In this document: in pieces, positions 19,635-27,928 of the stretch
How positions within the stretch are numbered: the stretch's first letter is position 1
How the letters are laid out: each line of letters begins with the position of its first letter
Assembly: GCF_003688895.1 (NCBI RefSeq)
Contig: NZ_REFV01000002.1
Span: forward strand, 248,001 to 312,000
Direction: 5' to 3'
Origin: Dokdonia sinensis
Lineage (GTDB): Bacteria > Bacteroidota > Bacteroidia > Flavobacteriales > Flavobacteriaceae
Length of the DNA: 64,000 nt
The notes under the pieces: generated by a model
The model's input: the letters and a program-made list of their open reading frames with translations, nothing else
Told to the model about the DNA's origin: nothing
Database searches by the model: none
Program-made: the position numbers and the translations under genes

Positions 19635-21449
19635 ATGGGTCTTGTTACTGCTCGAGAAGTTGCCCGCGCCATAAAGGTCGATAAATTCGGCTTTTTGGGC
19701 ACTTTTATGGGGTGGTCTTTAATGAAAGTACTCAAGATTTCTAAGGCTAATGAAATCTACGACCGTAACAAGCACCTGAGTGACCTTGATTTTCTGAACG
19801 CACTCTTAGATGAGTTTCAAATTAAATTTGAAATTCCAGAAGAAGACCTTAAACGACTTCCTAAAGATGGGGCCTATATTACGATTTCAAATCATCCTCT
19901 CGGAGGTATAGACGGCATTTTATTGCTCAAACTTATGCTCGAGCAGCGTCCTGATTTTAAAATTATAGCAAATTTTCTCCTACACCGTATCGAGCCGCTT
20001 AAGCCGTACGTAATGCCTGTAAATCCTTTTGAAAATAACAAAGATGCAAAGTCTAGTATTGCAGGTTTTAAAAGTGCTATTTCCCATTTACGAGACGGTC
20101 ATCCATTAGGTGTTTTTCCTGCGGGAGAGGTGTCAACTTATAAAGACGATAAACTCATTATCGATAAGCCTTGGGAAGAGGCAGCGATGAAGCTTATCAA
20201 AAAAGCAGAAGTCCCTGTAGTTCCTATTTATTTTCACGCAAAAAACAGCAGATTATTTTACCAGTTATCACGCTTAAGCGATACGCTGCGTACCGCAAAA
20301 CTTCCTAGTGAGCTACTCACGCAAAAACATAGAGTAATTAAAGTACGTATAGGAAATCCGATTAAGGTGCAAGCTCAAAAGCAACACGAAAGCTTAGAAG
20401 ATTTTACAGAGTTTCTGCGCAAGAAAACCTATATGCTAGCAAAAACCTTTGAGAAAAAGAGACTGTTAAGCAACATCCCTCAAACCTTAAAAGTTCCAAA
20501 AGAGCCTAAAAAAATAGTAAGAGAAACTAGTCACGCGCTCATAGAGGGCGAAATAGACCGCTTGCGCAAAAATGACCGCCGCCTCCTACAATCTAAAAAT
20601 TACGAAGTCTTTCTCGCTCCAGCTGAAGAAATGCCCAGTACCCTACAGGAGATAGGGCGCTTGCGGGAGATCACCTTCCGCGCAATAGGGGAAGGGACGA
20701 ACGAGGCTACAGATATAGACAAGTTTGATCGCTATTACTACCATATGTTTCTGTGGGATGCAGATGCAAAAAAAATGGCAGGTGCCTATCGTATGGGATT
20801 AGGTGCAAAAATTTATAAGGAATACGGTATTGATGGTTTTTACTTGCAAGACCTCTTTCGATTTGAGCCGGAGCTGCATAAGATGATGAGTGAGAGCATT
20901 GAGATGGGGCGCGCATTTATTACTAAAGAATACCAGCAAAAACCGATGCCTCTTTTCTTGCTTTGGAAAGGAATCGTGCACACAACACTACGTTTTCCAG
21001 AACATAAATACCTTATAGGAGGTGTGAGTATTTCTAACCAATTCTCAAACTTTTCAAAGTCCCTGATGATTGAGTTTATGAAGTCGCATTATTACGACCC
21101 GTACATCGCGCAGTATATAAGACCTAAAAAAGAGTTTAAGGTAAAACTTACAGATGAGGATAAGGAATTTGTTTTTGACGAGAGTAAGGCAGATCTTAAT
21201 AAGTTTGATAAACTTATAGAAGAAGTGGAGCCAGGTTCCCTAAGACTGCCTGTTCTCATTAAAAAATACATTAAACAAAACGCAAAGGTAATTGCCTTTA
21301 ATGTGGACCCACTATTTAACAATGCCATAGACGGCCTGATGTACATTAAAATCGCCGACTTGCCCGAGAGTACCGTAAAACCCGTTATGGAAGAATTTCA
21401 GGCAGAGCTTGAGAAAAAATACGGGCGGTCTCAGGACGATGAGGAGTAA
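19635..21449 (+). CDS. two-domain lipid acyltransferase (PlsC-like plus GNAT/OlsB-like)
   Basis: 604 residues. The N-terminal half (about 40-270) is a lysophospholipid acyltransferase domain with the NHPLGGIDG motif (NHx4D) and FPAGEVST (the EGxR-like position). The C-terminal half from about 295 resembles the ornithine-acyl carrier protein N-acyltransferase (OlsB/hemolysin-like GNAT) domain, with RLREITFRAIGEGTN and MGRAFI. Fusing both steps in one chain would allow N-acylation of an amino acid and then O-acylation, as in ornithine or glycine lipids. That product is inferred. A TATATTTG element at 19605-19612 may be its promoter -7 box. Confidence 0.8.
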   Translation: MGLVTAREVARAIKVDKFGFLGTFMGWSLMKVLKISKANEIYDRNKHLSDLDFLNALLDEFQIKFEIPEEDLKRLPKDGAYITISNHPLGGIDGILLLKLMLEQRPDFKIIANFLLHRIEPLKPYVMPVNPFENNKDAKSSIAGFKSAISHLRDGHPLGVFPAGEVSTYKDDKLIIDKPWEEAAMKLIKKAEVPVVPIYFHAKNSRLFYQLSRLSDTLRTAKLPSELLTQKHRVIKVRIGNPIKVQAQKQHESLEDFTEFLRKKTYMLAKTFEKKRLLSNIPQTLKVPKEPKKIVRETSHALIEGEIDRLRKNDRRLLQSKNYEVFLAPAEEMPSTLQEIGRLREITFRAIGEGTNEATDIDKFDRYYYHMFLWDADAKKMAGAYRMGLGAKIYKEYGIDGFYLQDLFRFEPELHKMMSESIEMGRAFITKEYQQKPMPLFLLWKGIVHTTLRFPEHKYLIGGVSISNQFSNFSKSLMIEFMKSHYYDPYIAQYIRPKKEFKVKLTDEDKEFVFDESKADLNKFDKLIEEVEPGSLRLPVLIKKYIKQNAKVIAFNVDPLFNNAIDGLMYIKIADLPESTVKPVMEEFQAELEKKYGRSQDDEE

Positions 21450-21459
21450 TTAGAACTAG

Positions 21460-22584
21460 CTAAGTCTGACTTATGAAATCGAAGTAGTTTTCTTGGTTTA
21501 CTACCATTAGTTTATTATCAGGATACGCACTTGTAAATGATTTGCTAAATTTAACTGAGCGTTTATTATTCCACTTAAATTCATAGGCGTGTAATTTTCC
21601 TTGATAATCTTCTATAAAGTCAATTTCCTGTTGGGCGTGTGTACGCCAGAAATAATCGTTTGTAAAAATACTATTGTAGGCTTTAAACTTGAGGCGTTCA
21701 ACAATTAAGAAATTCTCCCACATCGCGCCTGTATCTTGTCGTAATGCCAGCGGTTTCCAATTATTTATAATTGCATTACGTATTCCTAAGTCATAAAAAT
21801 AGATTTTACGACTTTTTTTAAGTTCGTTGCGTAAATTCCTAGCCAGAGACGGTAGTCTAAAAACTACGAAAGCTTTTTCTAGTAAATTTATATATCGCTC
21901 TACTGTCTGATTATCCATTCCTGTAAGTCTTCCCAATTCTTGGTAGGAAACTTCTTGACCTATTTGATAGGCAAGAGCTTGCAATAATGCTTCTAGTTTC
22001 TGTGGTTTTTTTATATCTTGCCACGCTAGAATATCTTTGTATAGATAACTATCAGAAAGCTGTTTTATAATGCTTTGTTCTTCGCCACTATTTGTAATTA
22101 CATCTGGGTAAAAGCCATAGAGCAAACGTTGCTCTAAAAGTCTATTTTCTTCCAGAAAGCTAGTGTGTGAAACCATCTCGTTATGACTTAGTGGCCATAA
22201 GTGATACTCCCACTTACGACCCGTGAGGGGTTCATTAACTTGGTTTGATAATTCAAAAGATGAAGACCCTGTAGCAATTACTTTGACGTGTGGTATCTCA
22301 TCATATATTAATTTAAGGGACAAACCTATATTAGGAATACGCTGGGCTTCATCTATTATTAGTCTTTTTTTTGTGCCAACTATCCGTTTGAGCGCCGTAC
22401 TGGACGCATCTGTAAGTAAAGTGCGTACATCAGATTCATCGCCATTAAGCCAAAGAGTATCTGGGGTTGTAAAATAATTTTTAAGCAAGGTAGTTTTGCC
22501 CACCTGCCTCGGTCCCAGTAAAATAATAATCTTTCGGTCATTAATTTTACGCTCTAGCAACGAGGTAATACTTCTTAAAATCAT
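21460..22584 (-). CDS. AAA+ ATPase with DUF4143 domain
   Basis: 374 residues. Walker A is LGPRQVGKTTLLKNY, Walker B is RLIIDEAQRI, and a sensor stretch ATGSSSFEL follows. A winged-helix-like middle (YQELGRLTGMDNQTVERYI) and the C-terminal DUF4143 nuclease-like region (RTHAQQEIDFIEDYQGKLHAYEFKWN) complete it. Proteins of this family are widespread in prokaryotes and of unknown role; the terminal segment resembles PD-(D/E)XK motifs (E-x-K as YEFKW). It is an isolated gene, converging with the acyltransferase gene, and has a strong nested dyad directly upstream of its start codon. Confidence 0.85.
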   Translation of the reverse strand: MILRSITSLLERKINDRKIIILLGPRQVGKTTLLKNYFTTPDTLWLNGDESDVRTLLTDASSTALKRIVGTKKRLIIDEAQRIPNIGLSLKLIYDEIPHVKVIATGSSSFELSNQVNEPLTGRKWEYHLWPLSHNEMVSHTSFLEENRLLEQRLLYGFYPDVITNSGEEQSIIKQLSDSYLYKDILAWQDIKKPQKLEALLQALAYQIGQEVSYQELGRLTGMDNQTVERYINLLEKAFVVFRLPSLARNLRNELKKSRKIYFYDLGIRNAIINNWKPLALRQDTGAMWENFLIVERLKFKAYNSIFTNDYFWRTHAQQEIDFIEDYQGKLHAYEFKWNNKRSVKFSKSFTSAYPDNKLMVVNQENYFDFISQT

Positions 22585-22585
22585 A

Positions 22586-22643
22586 AATTCAGCGATTGTA
22601 ATCGCAAATTTAGTATTAATTATGCGATTACAATCGCTGAATT
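22586..22643. promoter_or_regulatory. 21-bp perfect inverted repeat, candidate operator of the AAA+ gene
   Basis: Arms at 22586-22606 and 22623-22643 are perfect complements around a 16-base spacer. Each arm itself contains a smaller dyad, GCGATT-2 bases-AATCGC, so four GCGATT half-sites are stacked. It starts two bases upstream of the ATG at 22584, where a repressor would block transcription or a hairpin would hide the start. Confidence 0.7.
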
Positions 22644-22686
22644 AATAGTTTTTTAGATTAGAAACAGATTTTTATGTATTTAGAAT

Positions 22687-22702
22687 TTTCGCGAAAGCGT
22701 AA
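22687..22702. repeat. genomic palindrome, left half degraded
   Basis: TTTCGCGAAAGCGTAA is kept; the left half has lost ACGC. It lies 15 bp after the stop of the flavodoxin-like gene. Confidence 0.7.
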
Positions 22703-22716
22703 AAAACATACTAAGC

Positions 22717-23430
22717 TTATCGATACTCAGGATTTTCAAAATTCCAGCGAGTTCCATCATCCCAATCTCCCCTAGAATTTCCATAGGCAGGATAACCTCC
22801 TTGAGCTTTTAGCATTGCGGCTAGATGTAATAAGTTGTATGTCATAAAGGTGGTGTTGCGATTTGTAAAGTCATTGTTTTTTGCGTCACTTTCTTCGTCA
22901 TTATAACTTGGCCCAGGGCCTGCCTCACCTATCCATCCACAATCTGCTTGTGGTGGGATGCTGTAGCCTATGTGTTGTAATGCATAAAGCGTTCCCATCG
23001 CAACGTGTTTTATCCCATCTTCATTTCCAGTAATGATGCAGCCACCCACTTTGCCGTAAAAATAGTATTGTCCTTTATCATTGCGCTTTCCACTTTCCGC
23101 ATACAGTCTTTCTATGAGTTGAGTGGCGACCGATGATTTCTCACCTAGCCAGATAGGCGTACCAATAAGCAGAATATCTGCTTCATCTACTTTTTCCCAT
23201 ATTGCTGGCCAGTCATCCTTTCCCGCTCCGTGTTCGGTCATATCATGATAGACGCCAAAGGCTACATCGTGATCAACAAAGCGGAGGTTCTCTACGGTAA
23301 CATCCTCCGACCTCATAATGTTTTGAGAAACATCCATAAGTGCCTGTGTATGGCTCATACGTGGAGACTGTTTAAGAGTACAGTTTATAAATAATGCTTT
23401 AAGGTTGGAAAAATCTGGTTTTTGTGACAT
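22717..23430 (-). CDS. flavodoxin-fold NAD(P)H-dependent FMN reductase family protein
   Basis: 237 residues with the flavodoxin-like fold. The phosphate-binding start is LKALFINCTLKQSPRMSHT, the FMN-ring loop is LIGTPIWLGEKSSV, and a second loop is GCIITGNEDGIKH. This is the NADPH-dependent FMN reductase / WrbA-like family. It probably reduces quinones or other small acceptors in the cytoplasm. It lies 17 bp after a DUF421 gene on the same strand, likely one operon. The partner substrate is not known. Confidence 0.8.
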   Translation of the reverse strand: MSQKPDFSNLKALFINCTLKQSPRMSHTQALMDVSQNIMRSEDVTVENLRFVDHDVAFGVYHDMTEHGAGKDDWPAIWEKVDEADILLIGTPIWLGEKSSVATQLIERLYAESGKRNDKGQYYFYGKVGGCIITGNEDGIKHVAMGTLYALQHIGYSIPPQADCGWIGEAGPGPSYNDEESDAKNNDFTNRNTTFMTYNLLHLAAMLKAQGGYPAYGNSRGDWDDGTRWNFENPEYR

Positions 23431-23447
23431 AGCTTACTAGTTTTAAA

Positions 23448-23978
23448 TTACGAGCGTACACCTTCTAAAATATAATCTTCTATTTCTAGATTTTCGCTAG
23501 TATGCATCACACTAACGTCTCCCGTAGTTTCCAGAATTACAGCGCGTACGTGACTTAGTCGGAAGGCGTTTGCTTCCCTTAATTTTCCACGCAGTTCATC
23601 TTCGGTGATTTTAGTTTGTTTGAGGTTATCGTGCAGGATTTCTCCGTCACGCATTAGGAGTATAGGTGAATTATCGATAGCCTGTTCGACAGTCTTGCTT
23701 TTAAATCGAGCAATCGTTATGAGATAATTAAATAGATAAAGAATTCCAATAATTAATGCGCCCAGCGCAGGACCAGGTTTTGCCGTGGCAATACTCATCG
23801 CAAGAAGATTACCAATGGCAATGGTATTAAGGAAGTCAAAGCCAGTCATCTTGCTGAAACTCTTAAGCCCAAAGATTTGAGTATACGTGAGTATGACAAT
23901 ATAAATTCCAATAGCCGCGAGAAAGATTTCCGGCAACATATCTATTCCTTGTACAAAGTATTTCCAATCTAAATTCAT
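23448..23978 (-). CDS. DUF421 (YetF-like) membrane protein
   Basis: 176 residues. Three membrane helices (about 12-30, 40-60 and 70-88) are followed by a soluble domain. Family hallmarks are TGFDFLNTIAIGNLLA in the helical part and the soluble-domain segment PILLMRDGEILHDNLKQTKITEDEL. DUF421/YcaP-YetF proteins are common, uncharacterised inner-membrane proteins. The flavodoxin-like gene follows closely. The arsenate reductase gene 90 bp downstream of the start reads the same way but looks like a separate unit. Confidence 0.85.
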   Translation of the reverse strand: MNLDWKYFVQGIDMLPEIFLAAIGIYIVILTYTQIFGLKSFSKMTGFDFLNTIAIGNLLAMSIATAKPGPALGALIIGILYLFNYLITIARFKSKTVEQAIDNSPILLMRDGEILHDNLKQTKITEDELRGKLREANAFRLSHVRAVILETTGDVSVMHTSENLEIEDYILEGVRS

Positions 23979-24067
23979 CTTCTTGGTTTTTGGTTGTTTA
24001 TCAATTTACAACCTAACGCACAAGAATATAGACGGTTTCACAAAGGTTTAGGAATTACGCGCAAGTC

Positions 24068-24490
24068 CTAACTTAGGTGCTCTGCAATAAAGTTTTTGCA
24101 ATATGCTTTTATTTCTTCTCTCGCTTTCGCGAAAGCGGCCTCCTTCTCATCTTCAGTTCCTTCTAGTTTTGAAGGGTCGTAAAAGTTGTGATGTAACCGT
24201 ACGGCATCTGGCGCAGCGATAAATGGACAGTTTTCATAAGCGTGGTCACATACGGTAATGATAAAATCCCAAGAAACGCCCTGATATTCATCTACGTGAT
24301 TTGAGGTATGACCTGTGATATCTATGCCATCCTTTTTCATCGTAGCAGCGGCTCCAGGATTAATACCATGCGTCTCAATTCCTGCAGAATAGACATTAAG
24401 CTTATCACCAGCAACTTTCTGTAAATACCCGTGTGCCATCTGGCTACGACAGCTGTTTCCTGTGCAAAGTACTAGTATGTTTCTTTTCAT
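24068..24490 (-). CDS. arsC: arsenate reductase, low-molecular-weight phosphatase type
   Basis: 140 residues. The phosphatase P-loop is LVLCTGNSCRSQMAHGYL (CxGNxCRS). Pairs of further Cys occur as VCDHAYENCP, matching the thioredoxin-linked ArsC family in which three Cys act in turn. The enzyme reduces arsenate to arsenite in the cytoplasm. It is the last of three co-directional arsenic-type genes. No arsenite exporter (ACR3/ArsB) or ArsR is adjacent. The genomic palindrome lies inside the gene (24122-24137) and encodes AFAKA. Confidence 0.9.
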   Translation of the reverse strand: MKRNILVLCTGNSCRSQMAHGYLQKVAGDKLNVYSAGIETHGINPGAAATMKKDGIDITGHTSNHVDEYQGVSWDFIITVCDHAYENCPFIAAPDAVRLHHNFYDPSKLEGTEDEKEAAFAKAREEIKAYCKNFIAEHLS

Positions 24491-24500
24491 CGATTTATAT

Positions 24501-24995
24501 TTAAGCAGTTTGAGTTCTTCGTTCTAGTAAGATATTATCGTACCAAGTACCGTTTCTCATTCCCAGTTTTTCACGCACGCCTACTTTTCTAAATCCACAC
24601 GTCTCAAATAAATGTAAGCTTCCCTTATTCTGAAGGAAAATTTTTGCTTGTAAGGTCCAGAAACCTTCTTTCTCGCTCTGTAGGATACAGGTTTTAAGTA
24701 ATGCGGTTCCTAAACCATTTCCTCTAGCGGTTTTAGAAATGTAAAGACTTACTTCTGCAACACCACTATAGACTTTACGATTGGAAAAAGGTGTCAATGC
24801 AATCCAGCCAAGGACTTCGTCCTTGCTCAAAATCACAAAGCGGCACTGTTCTAAATATTTAGTATTCCACTGCTGGTAGTCCGGCACTTTTGTTTCAAAA
24901 GTGGCTATTCCAGTGTCTAGTCCTTCTTGATAAATTATAGCACAAGTAGGGAAATCCCTTTTCTCAAATTCTCGTATCGTATAATCCATTTTCAT
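24501..24995 (-). CDS. GNAT acetyltransferase, ArsN/phosphinothricin type
   Basis: 164 residues. It starts YTIREFEKRDFPTCAIIYQEGLDTGIATFET, which is the hallmark N-terminus of phosphinothricin N-acetyltransferase-like enzymes. The CoA loop is ARGNGLGTALLKTC. Members in arsenic operons (ArsN) acetylate arsinothricin or related compounds. Position between arsC (10-bp gap) and the DUF6428 gene (3-bp gap) supports an arsenic-linked role. The substrate is inferred from family and context only. Confidence 0.85.
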   Translation of the reverse strand: MKMDYTIREFEKRDFPTCAIIYQEGLDTGIATFETKVPDYQQWNTKYLEQCRFVILSKDEVLGWIALTPFSNRKVYSGVAEVSLYISKTARGNGLGTALLKTCILQSEKEGFWTLQAKIFLQNKGSLHLFETCGFRKVGVREKLGMRNGTWYDNILLERRTQTA

Positions 24996-24998
24996 TCT

Positions 24999-25487
24999 CT
25001 AGCAACAACCGCTGCCTGGGGCGCAACTGCCTTGTGCTTTTATTACATTCTCTGGCTGGATACCGCAAGCTTCTTTTGCTTTACAATCTGTTGGGATACT
25101 GGCTAATTTAAACATCAAATTTGTGCCACGTATTTCGTAATCGTTAACAAAAAGTTGCGCCGTGTGAAAGTTTGCATTACTGTACTCAATCTTCACTTCT
25201 GCATCTATAACATACGGTTTCAATTTGCCTACTCTAGAGAGAATTGCCATTGCTTTATAAGCACTCATAAATTCCGTTTTTCCTAATTCATTAGGGTCTT
25301 CCCACAGTTGGATAATTGTTTCTTTCCAAGCATCTACTCCTGCACCACAGTCTACGGAATCTACTGTAATATGCTTAACTTCAGTAATATGATAATTTGC
25401 TCCTACAAGAAGGTTTGGCGCATATTGAAAGAGTAAGGATTTGCCTTGATATTCTTTTAGTAGGTTTAAGAATTCTTGTGTTTTCAT
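24999..25487 (-). CDS. DUF6428 family protein of arsenic operons
   Basis: 162 residues, soluble. The N-terminal part reads FLNLLKEYQGKSLLFQYAPNLLVGANYHITEVKHI. The C-terminus has a cysteine cluster (SCAPGSGCC) and more Cys in KAKEACGIQPEN. I recognise it as the family (DUF6428) often found just after arsR in Bacteroidetes arsenic operons. Its Cys-rich tail may bind arsenite or a metal, which is inferred. It is the first gene of the arsenic set here, with no ArsR upstream. Confidence 0.7.
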   Translation of the reverse strand: MKTQEFLNLLKEYQGKSLLFQYAPNLLVGANYHITEVKHITVDSVDCGAGVDAWKETIIQLWEDPNELGKTEFMSAYKAMAILSRVGKLKPYVIDAEVKIEYSNANFHTAQLFVNDYEIRGTNLMFKLASIPTDCKAKEACGIQPENVIKAQGSCAPGSGCC

Positions 25488-25564
25488 AATATGTATTTTT
25501 ATTTCTTCAGGGGGTGGGAATCTTGCCCGTCAGTCATTTTAGAATTTATTCTATAACTCAAGGA

Positions 25565-26347
25565 TTAAGCTCCTTTAAAATTTGCCTTCCTTTTTTCAAG
25601 AAAAGCTGTTGTTCCTTCGGTAAAATCATCTGTCCCAAAGCAGTTTCCAAAAGCCTCGATTTCGGCTTCATAACCGTTTACACCGTCTTTAAACCCTGCA
25701 TTTACTGCGCCTATTGCCACAGCAATGGCTACTGGCGAATTACGCATAATTTTACTGGCAAGCTTTTCTGCAAGAGTAATTAGTTCATCTTGTGGTACTA
25801 GATGATTTATAAGCCCATAATCTAATGCTACGGTTGCGTCTATCATTCCTGCGGTCATTATCATTTCCATTGCGCGGCCTTTTCCTACCAGTTGTGGTAG
25901 GCGTTGCGTTCCTCCATATCCTGGGATAACCCCAAGTGACACTTCTGGTAGTCCCATACGTGCATTGTCGCTGGCAATTCTAAAATGAGCTGCCATCGCT
26001 AGTTCTAAGCCACCTCCTAACGCAAAACCGTTTATAGCTGCAATTACCGGAGTTCCTAGATTTTCGACAAAATCAAAAAGTTGTTCTTGCCCTATTCTAG
26101 CAAGCGCGGCACCTTCGGCTACTTCAAAGTGGGCAAACTCAGAGATATCTGCGCCCGCCACAAAAGCTTTTTCGCCTGAACCTGTGATGATAATCACTCT
26201 AGTGTCTGTATCCGAGTCTGCTTTTGCAAAAGCGTTATGCAACTCATCAATCGTTTCTCTATTTAAGGCATTGAGTTTAGAGGGACGGTTTATGGTAATG
26301 GTCGTGATACCGTTTGCCGTTTCGGATAGGATGTTGTTGTATGACAT
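25565..26347 (-). CDS. enoyl-CoA hydratase/isomerase (crotonase) family protein
   Basis: 260 residues. The oxyanion hole residues lie in GEKAFVAGADISEF and INGFALGGGLELAMA. Both catalytic Glu positions are present (GGGLELAMAAHF and GLPEVSLGVIPGYGG), so hydratase activity is likely. The protein would act in fatty-acid beta-oxidation or a related degradative route, on enoyl-CoA thioesters. It follows the NtrY-like kinase gene on the same strand across a 123-bp gap that holds a split palindrome with a 24-bp insert. Confidence 0.9.
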   Translation of the reverse strand: MSYNNILSETANGITTITINRPSKLNALNRETIDELHNAFAKADSDTDTRVIIITGSGEKAFVAGADISEFAHFEVAEGAALARIGQEQLFDFVENLGTPVIAAINGFALGGGLELAMAAHFRIASDNARMGLPEVSLGVIPGYGGTQRLPQLVGKGRAMEMIMTAGMIDATVALDYGLINHLVPQDELITLAEKLASKIMRNSPVAIAVAIGAVNAGFKDGVNGYEAEIEAFGNCFGTDDFTEGTTAFLEKRKANFKGA

Positions 26348-26410
26348 ATTTATTTAATTTCTGCGTGGGCGGAAATCTCATCCCGCTCATCGCTTATTAT
26401 ACTATTGGTT

Positions 26411-26460
26411 CTTCCGCTTTCGGGATTTATTCTGAGTTTATCTCACAGAAAGCGTAAAAA
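26411..26460. repeat. palindrome split by one 24-bp unit
   Basis: Left half CCGCTTTCGG, then the unit at 26425-26448 (ATTTATTCTGAG then TTTATCTCACAG), then right half AAAGCGTAAAAA. One of five such composites. Confidence 0.75.
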
Positions 26461-26470
26461 GTCTCCTCAA

Positions 26471-27928
26471 CTACTTAGGGAATATCACCGTAAATGTGGT
26501 GCCGTCCTCGGGAGATGCTGTAAAAGTAATGTTTCCGCCATAGGTTTCTACAATATTTTTTACCATTGCAAGACCCAAGCCCATACCGCTGGATTTTGTT
26601 GTAAACTTAGGTTCAAAAATTTTTGACTTGTTTTCTTCTGTAATTCCCAGTCCGTTGTCATTTACGGAGATGATGACGCTATCACTATTTTGGGCTACTT
26701 CAACGAGTATTTTGGGTTGTTCTATGTCTTTTGTGGCTTGGACTGCATTTTTTACAAGATTTGTTACCACGCGTATTAATTGCGTCCGGTCAAAGGTTGC
26801 CATAATCTCTTCCTGCTCGCAGTAAAAGTCTATGTATCGCTCATTAAAAATATCAATAGAGAGCTTTACAATTTTAGGAACATTAAGTATTTCGGTTTGT
26901 TGGGCTGGCATATCTGCAAAGTTTGAAAATGCGCTGGCAATGCTGCTCATGGTATCAATTTGCTGGATGAGCGTGTTACTGTATTCCCTAATTTTAGAAT
27001 GTATTTCAGGATCTTCTGGGTCAAAACGGCGTTCAAAACTTTGTACCGTAAGTCGCATAGGCGTAAGCGGATTTTTGATCTCGTGTGCAACCTGCTTCGC
27101 CATCTCACGCCAGGCAGCTTCACGTTCATTTTGAGCAAGCTGGGCGGCACTATCCTCAAGCTCGTCTATCATCCTGTTGTATGCATTTACCAGGGTAAGT
27201 AATTCTAGCGGGAGTTCTTGGGTCTGGACTTTTGCGTTGCGCTTGTCCAGCTGCGTTTCTTTGATATTATTTTCTACTGCTTTAAGAGCTCTTGTAATGT
27301 ATCGAGCAAGGAAATACGCTAGGATAACGGCTATAATAACCATAATGATATTTACAGCCACGAGTCGCCACAAGATTTCCCGCATCTCTTTATTGATAAA
27401 AGCATCGCTATCTTCATACTGAATCTCGAGAATACCCAACGGTTTAAATCGAGGGTCGTCTATATATGAATAGGAAAATTGTTGAGAAATATTTTCGTTC
27501 TCTCTTTGGTCTACGTAGCGTTTCTCTTGGGATTTTTCAAGTTTATTTAAAATTTCTTGAGACATCGGTTCTACCTTTCCGCTAGATAGTGTTTCGGTAG
27601 AGGAGATTAATGGATTTCCATCTAAATCGTAAATGGATAGGTTTTCTCCCTGGACTTTTGCAATTTCAAAAATTTCCTGTCTAAAGATATACTCTAGCTT
27701 GTCTGTTTTAAGCTCGTAGCTTGTGCTACGCAAAACAAAGTTGATTGTTTTTTTTATAGAAGACTCTTTGCGCTCTAGCCTATCCTCATTGTAGTCTTTA
27801 ATTTGCTCCTTATACTGAAAGTAAGTAACGCCTGCAATAAGGGCAAATGCTATGACTACAAGCAGTAGCATCGAAGTAAAAATATTAGACCGTAAAGACT
27901 TACGACTGAACTTAAACATATCAGGCAT
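26471..27928 (-). CDS. NtrY-like membrane sensor histidine kinase
   Basis: 485 residues. Two membrane helices (about 16-36 and 186-208) enclose a periplasmic sensing region of about 150 residues. A HAMP-like linker follows, then a HisKA helix with His in MAKQVAHEIKNPLTPMRL. N, G1 and G2 boxes are LVKNAVQAT, DNGLGITEE and GMGLGLAMVKNI. The NPLTPMRL stretch is typical of NtrY-type kinases. No response regulator gene is adjacent, so its partner is elsewhere. The start overlaps the end of the HemJ/CopD-like gene by eight bases. Confidence 0.9.
   Translation of the reverse strand: MPDMFKFSRKSLRSNIFTSMLLLVVIAFALIAGVTYFQYKEQIKDYNEDRLERKESSIKKTINFVLRSTSYELKTDKLEYIFRQEIFEIAKVQGENLSIYDLDGNPLISSTETLSSGKVEPMSQEILNKLEKSQEKRYVDQRENENISQQFSYSYIDDPRFKPLGILEIQYEDSDAFINKEMREILWRLVAVNIIMVIIAVILAYFLARYITRALKAVENNIKETQLDKRNAKVQTQELPLELLTLVNAYNRMIDELEDSAAQLAQNEREAAWREMAKQVAHEIKNPLTPMRLTVQSFERRFDPEDPEIHSKIREYSNTLIQQIDTMSSIASAFSNFADMPAQQTEILNVPKIVKLSIDIFNERYIDFYCEQEEIMATFDRTQLIRVVTNLVKNAVQATKDIEQPKILVEVAQNSDSVIISVNDNGLGITEENKSKIFEPKFTTKSSGMGLGLAMVKNIVETYGGNITFTASPEDGTTFTVIFPK

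Noticed and set aside
21460-22584. Toxin-antitoxin or defence system call for the AAA+ DUF4143 gene
   Set aside because: No partner gene is adjacent and the convergent neighbour is a lipid acyltransferase.
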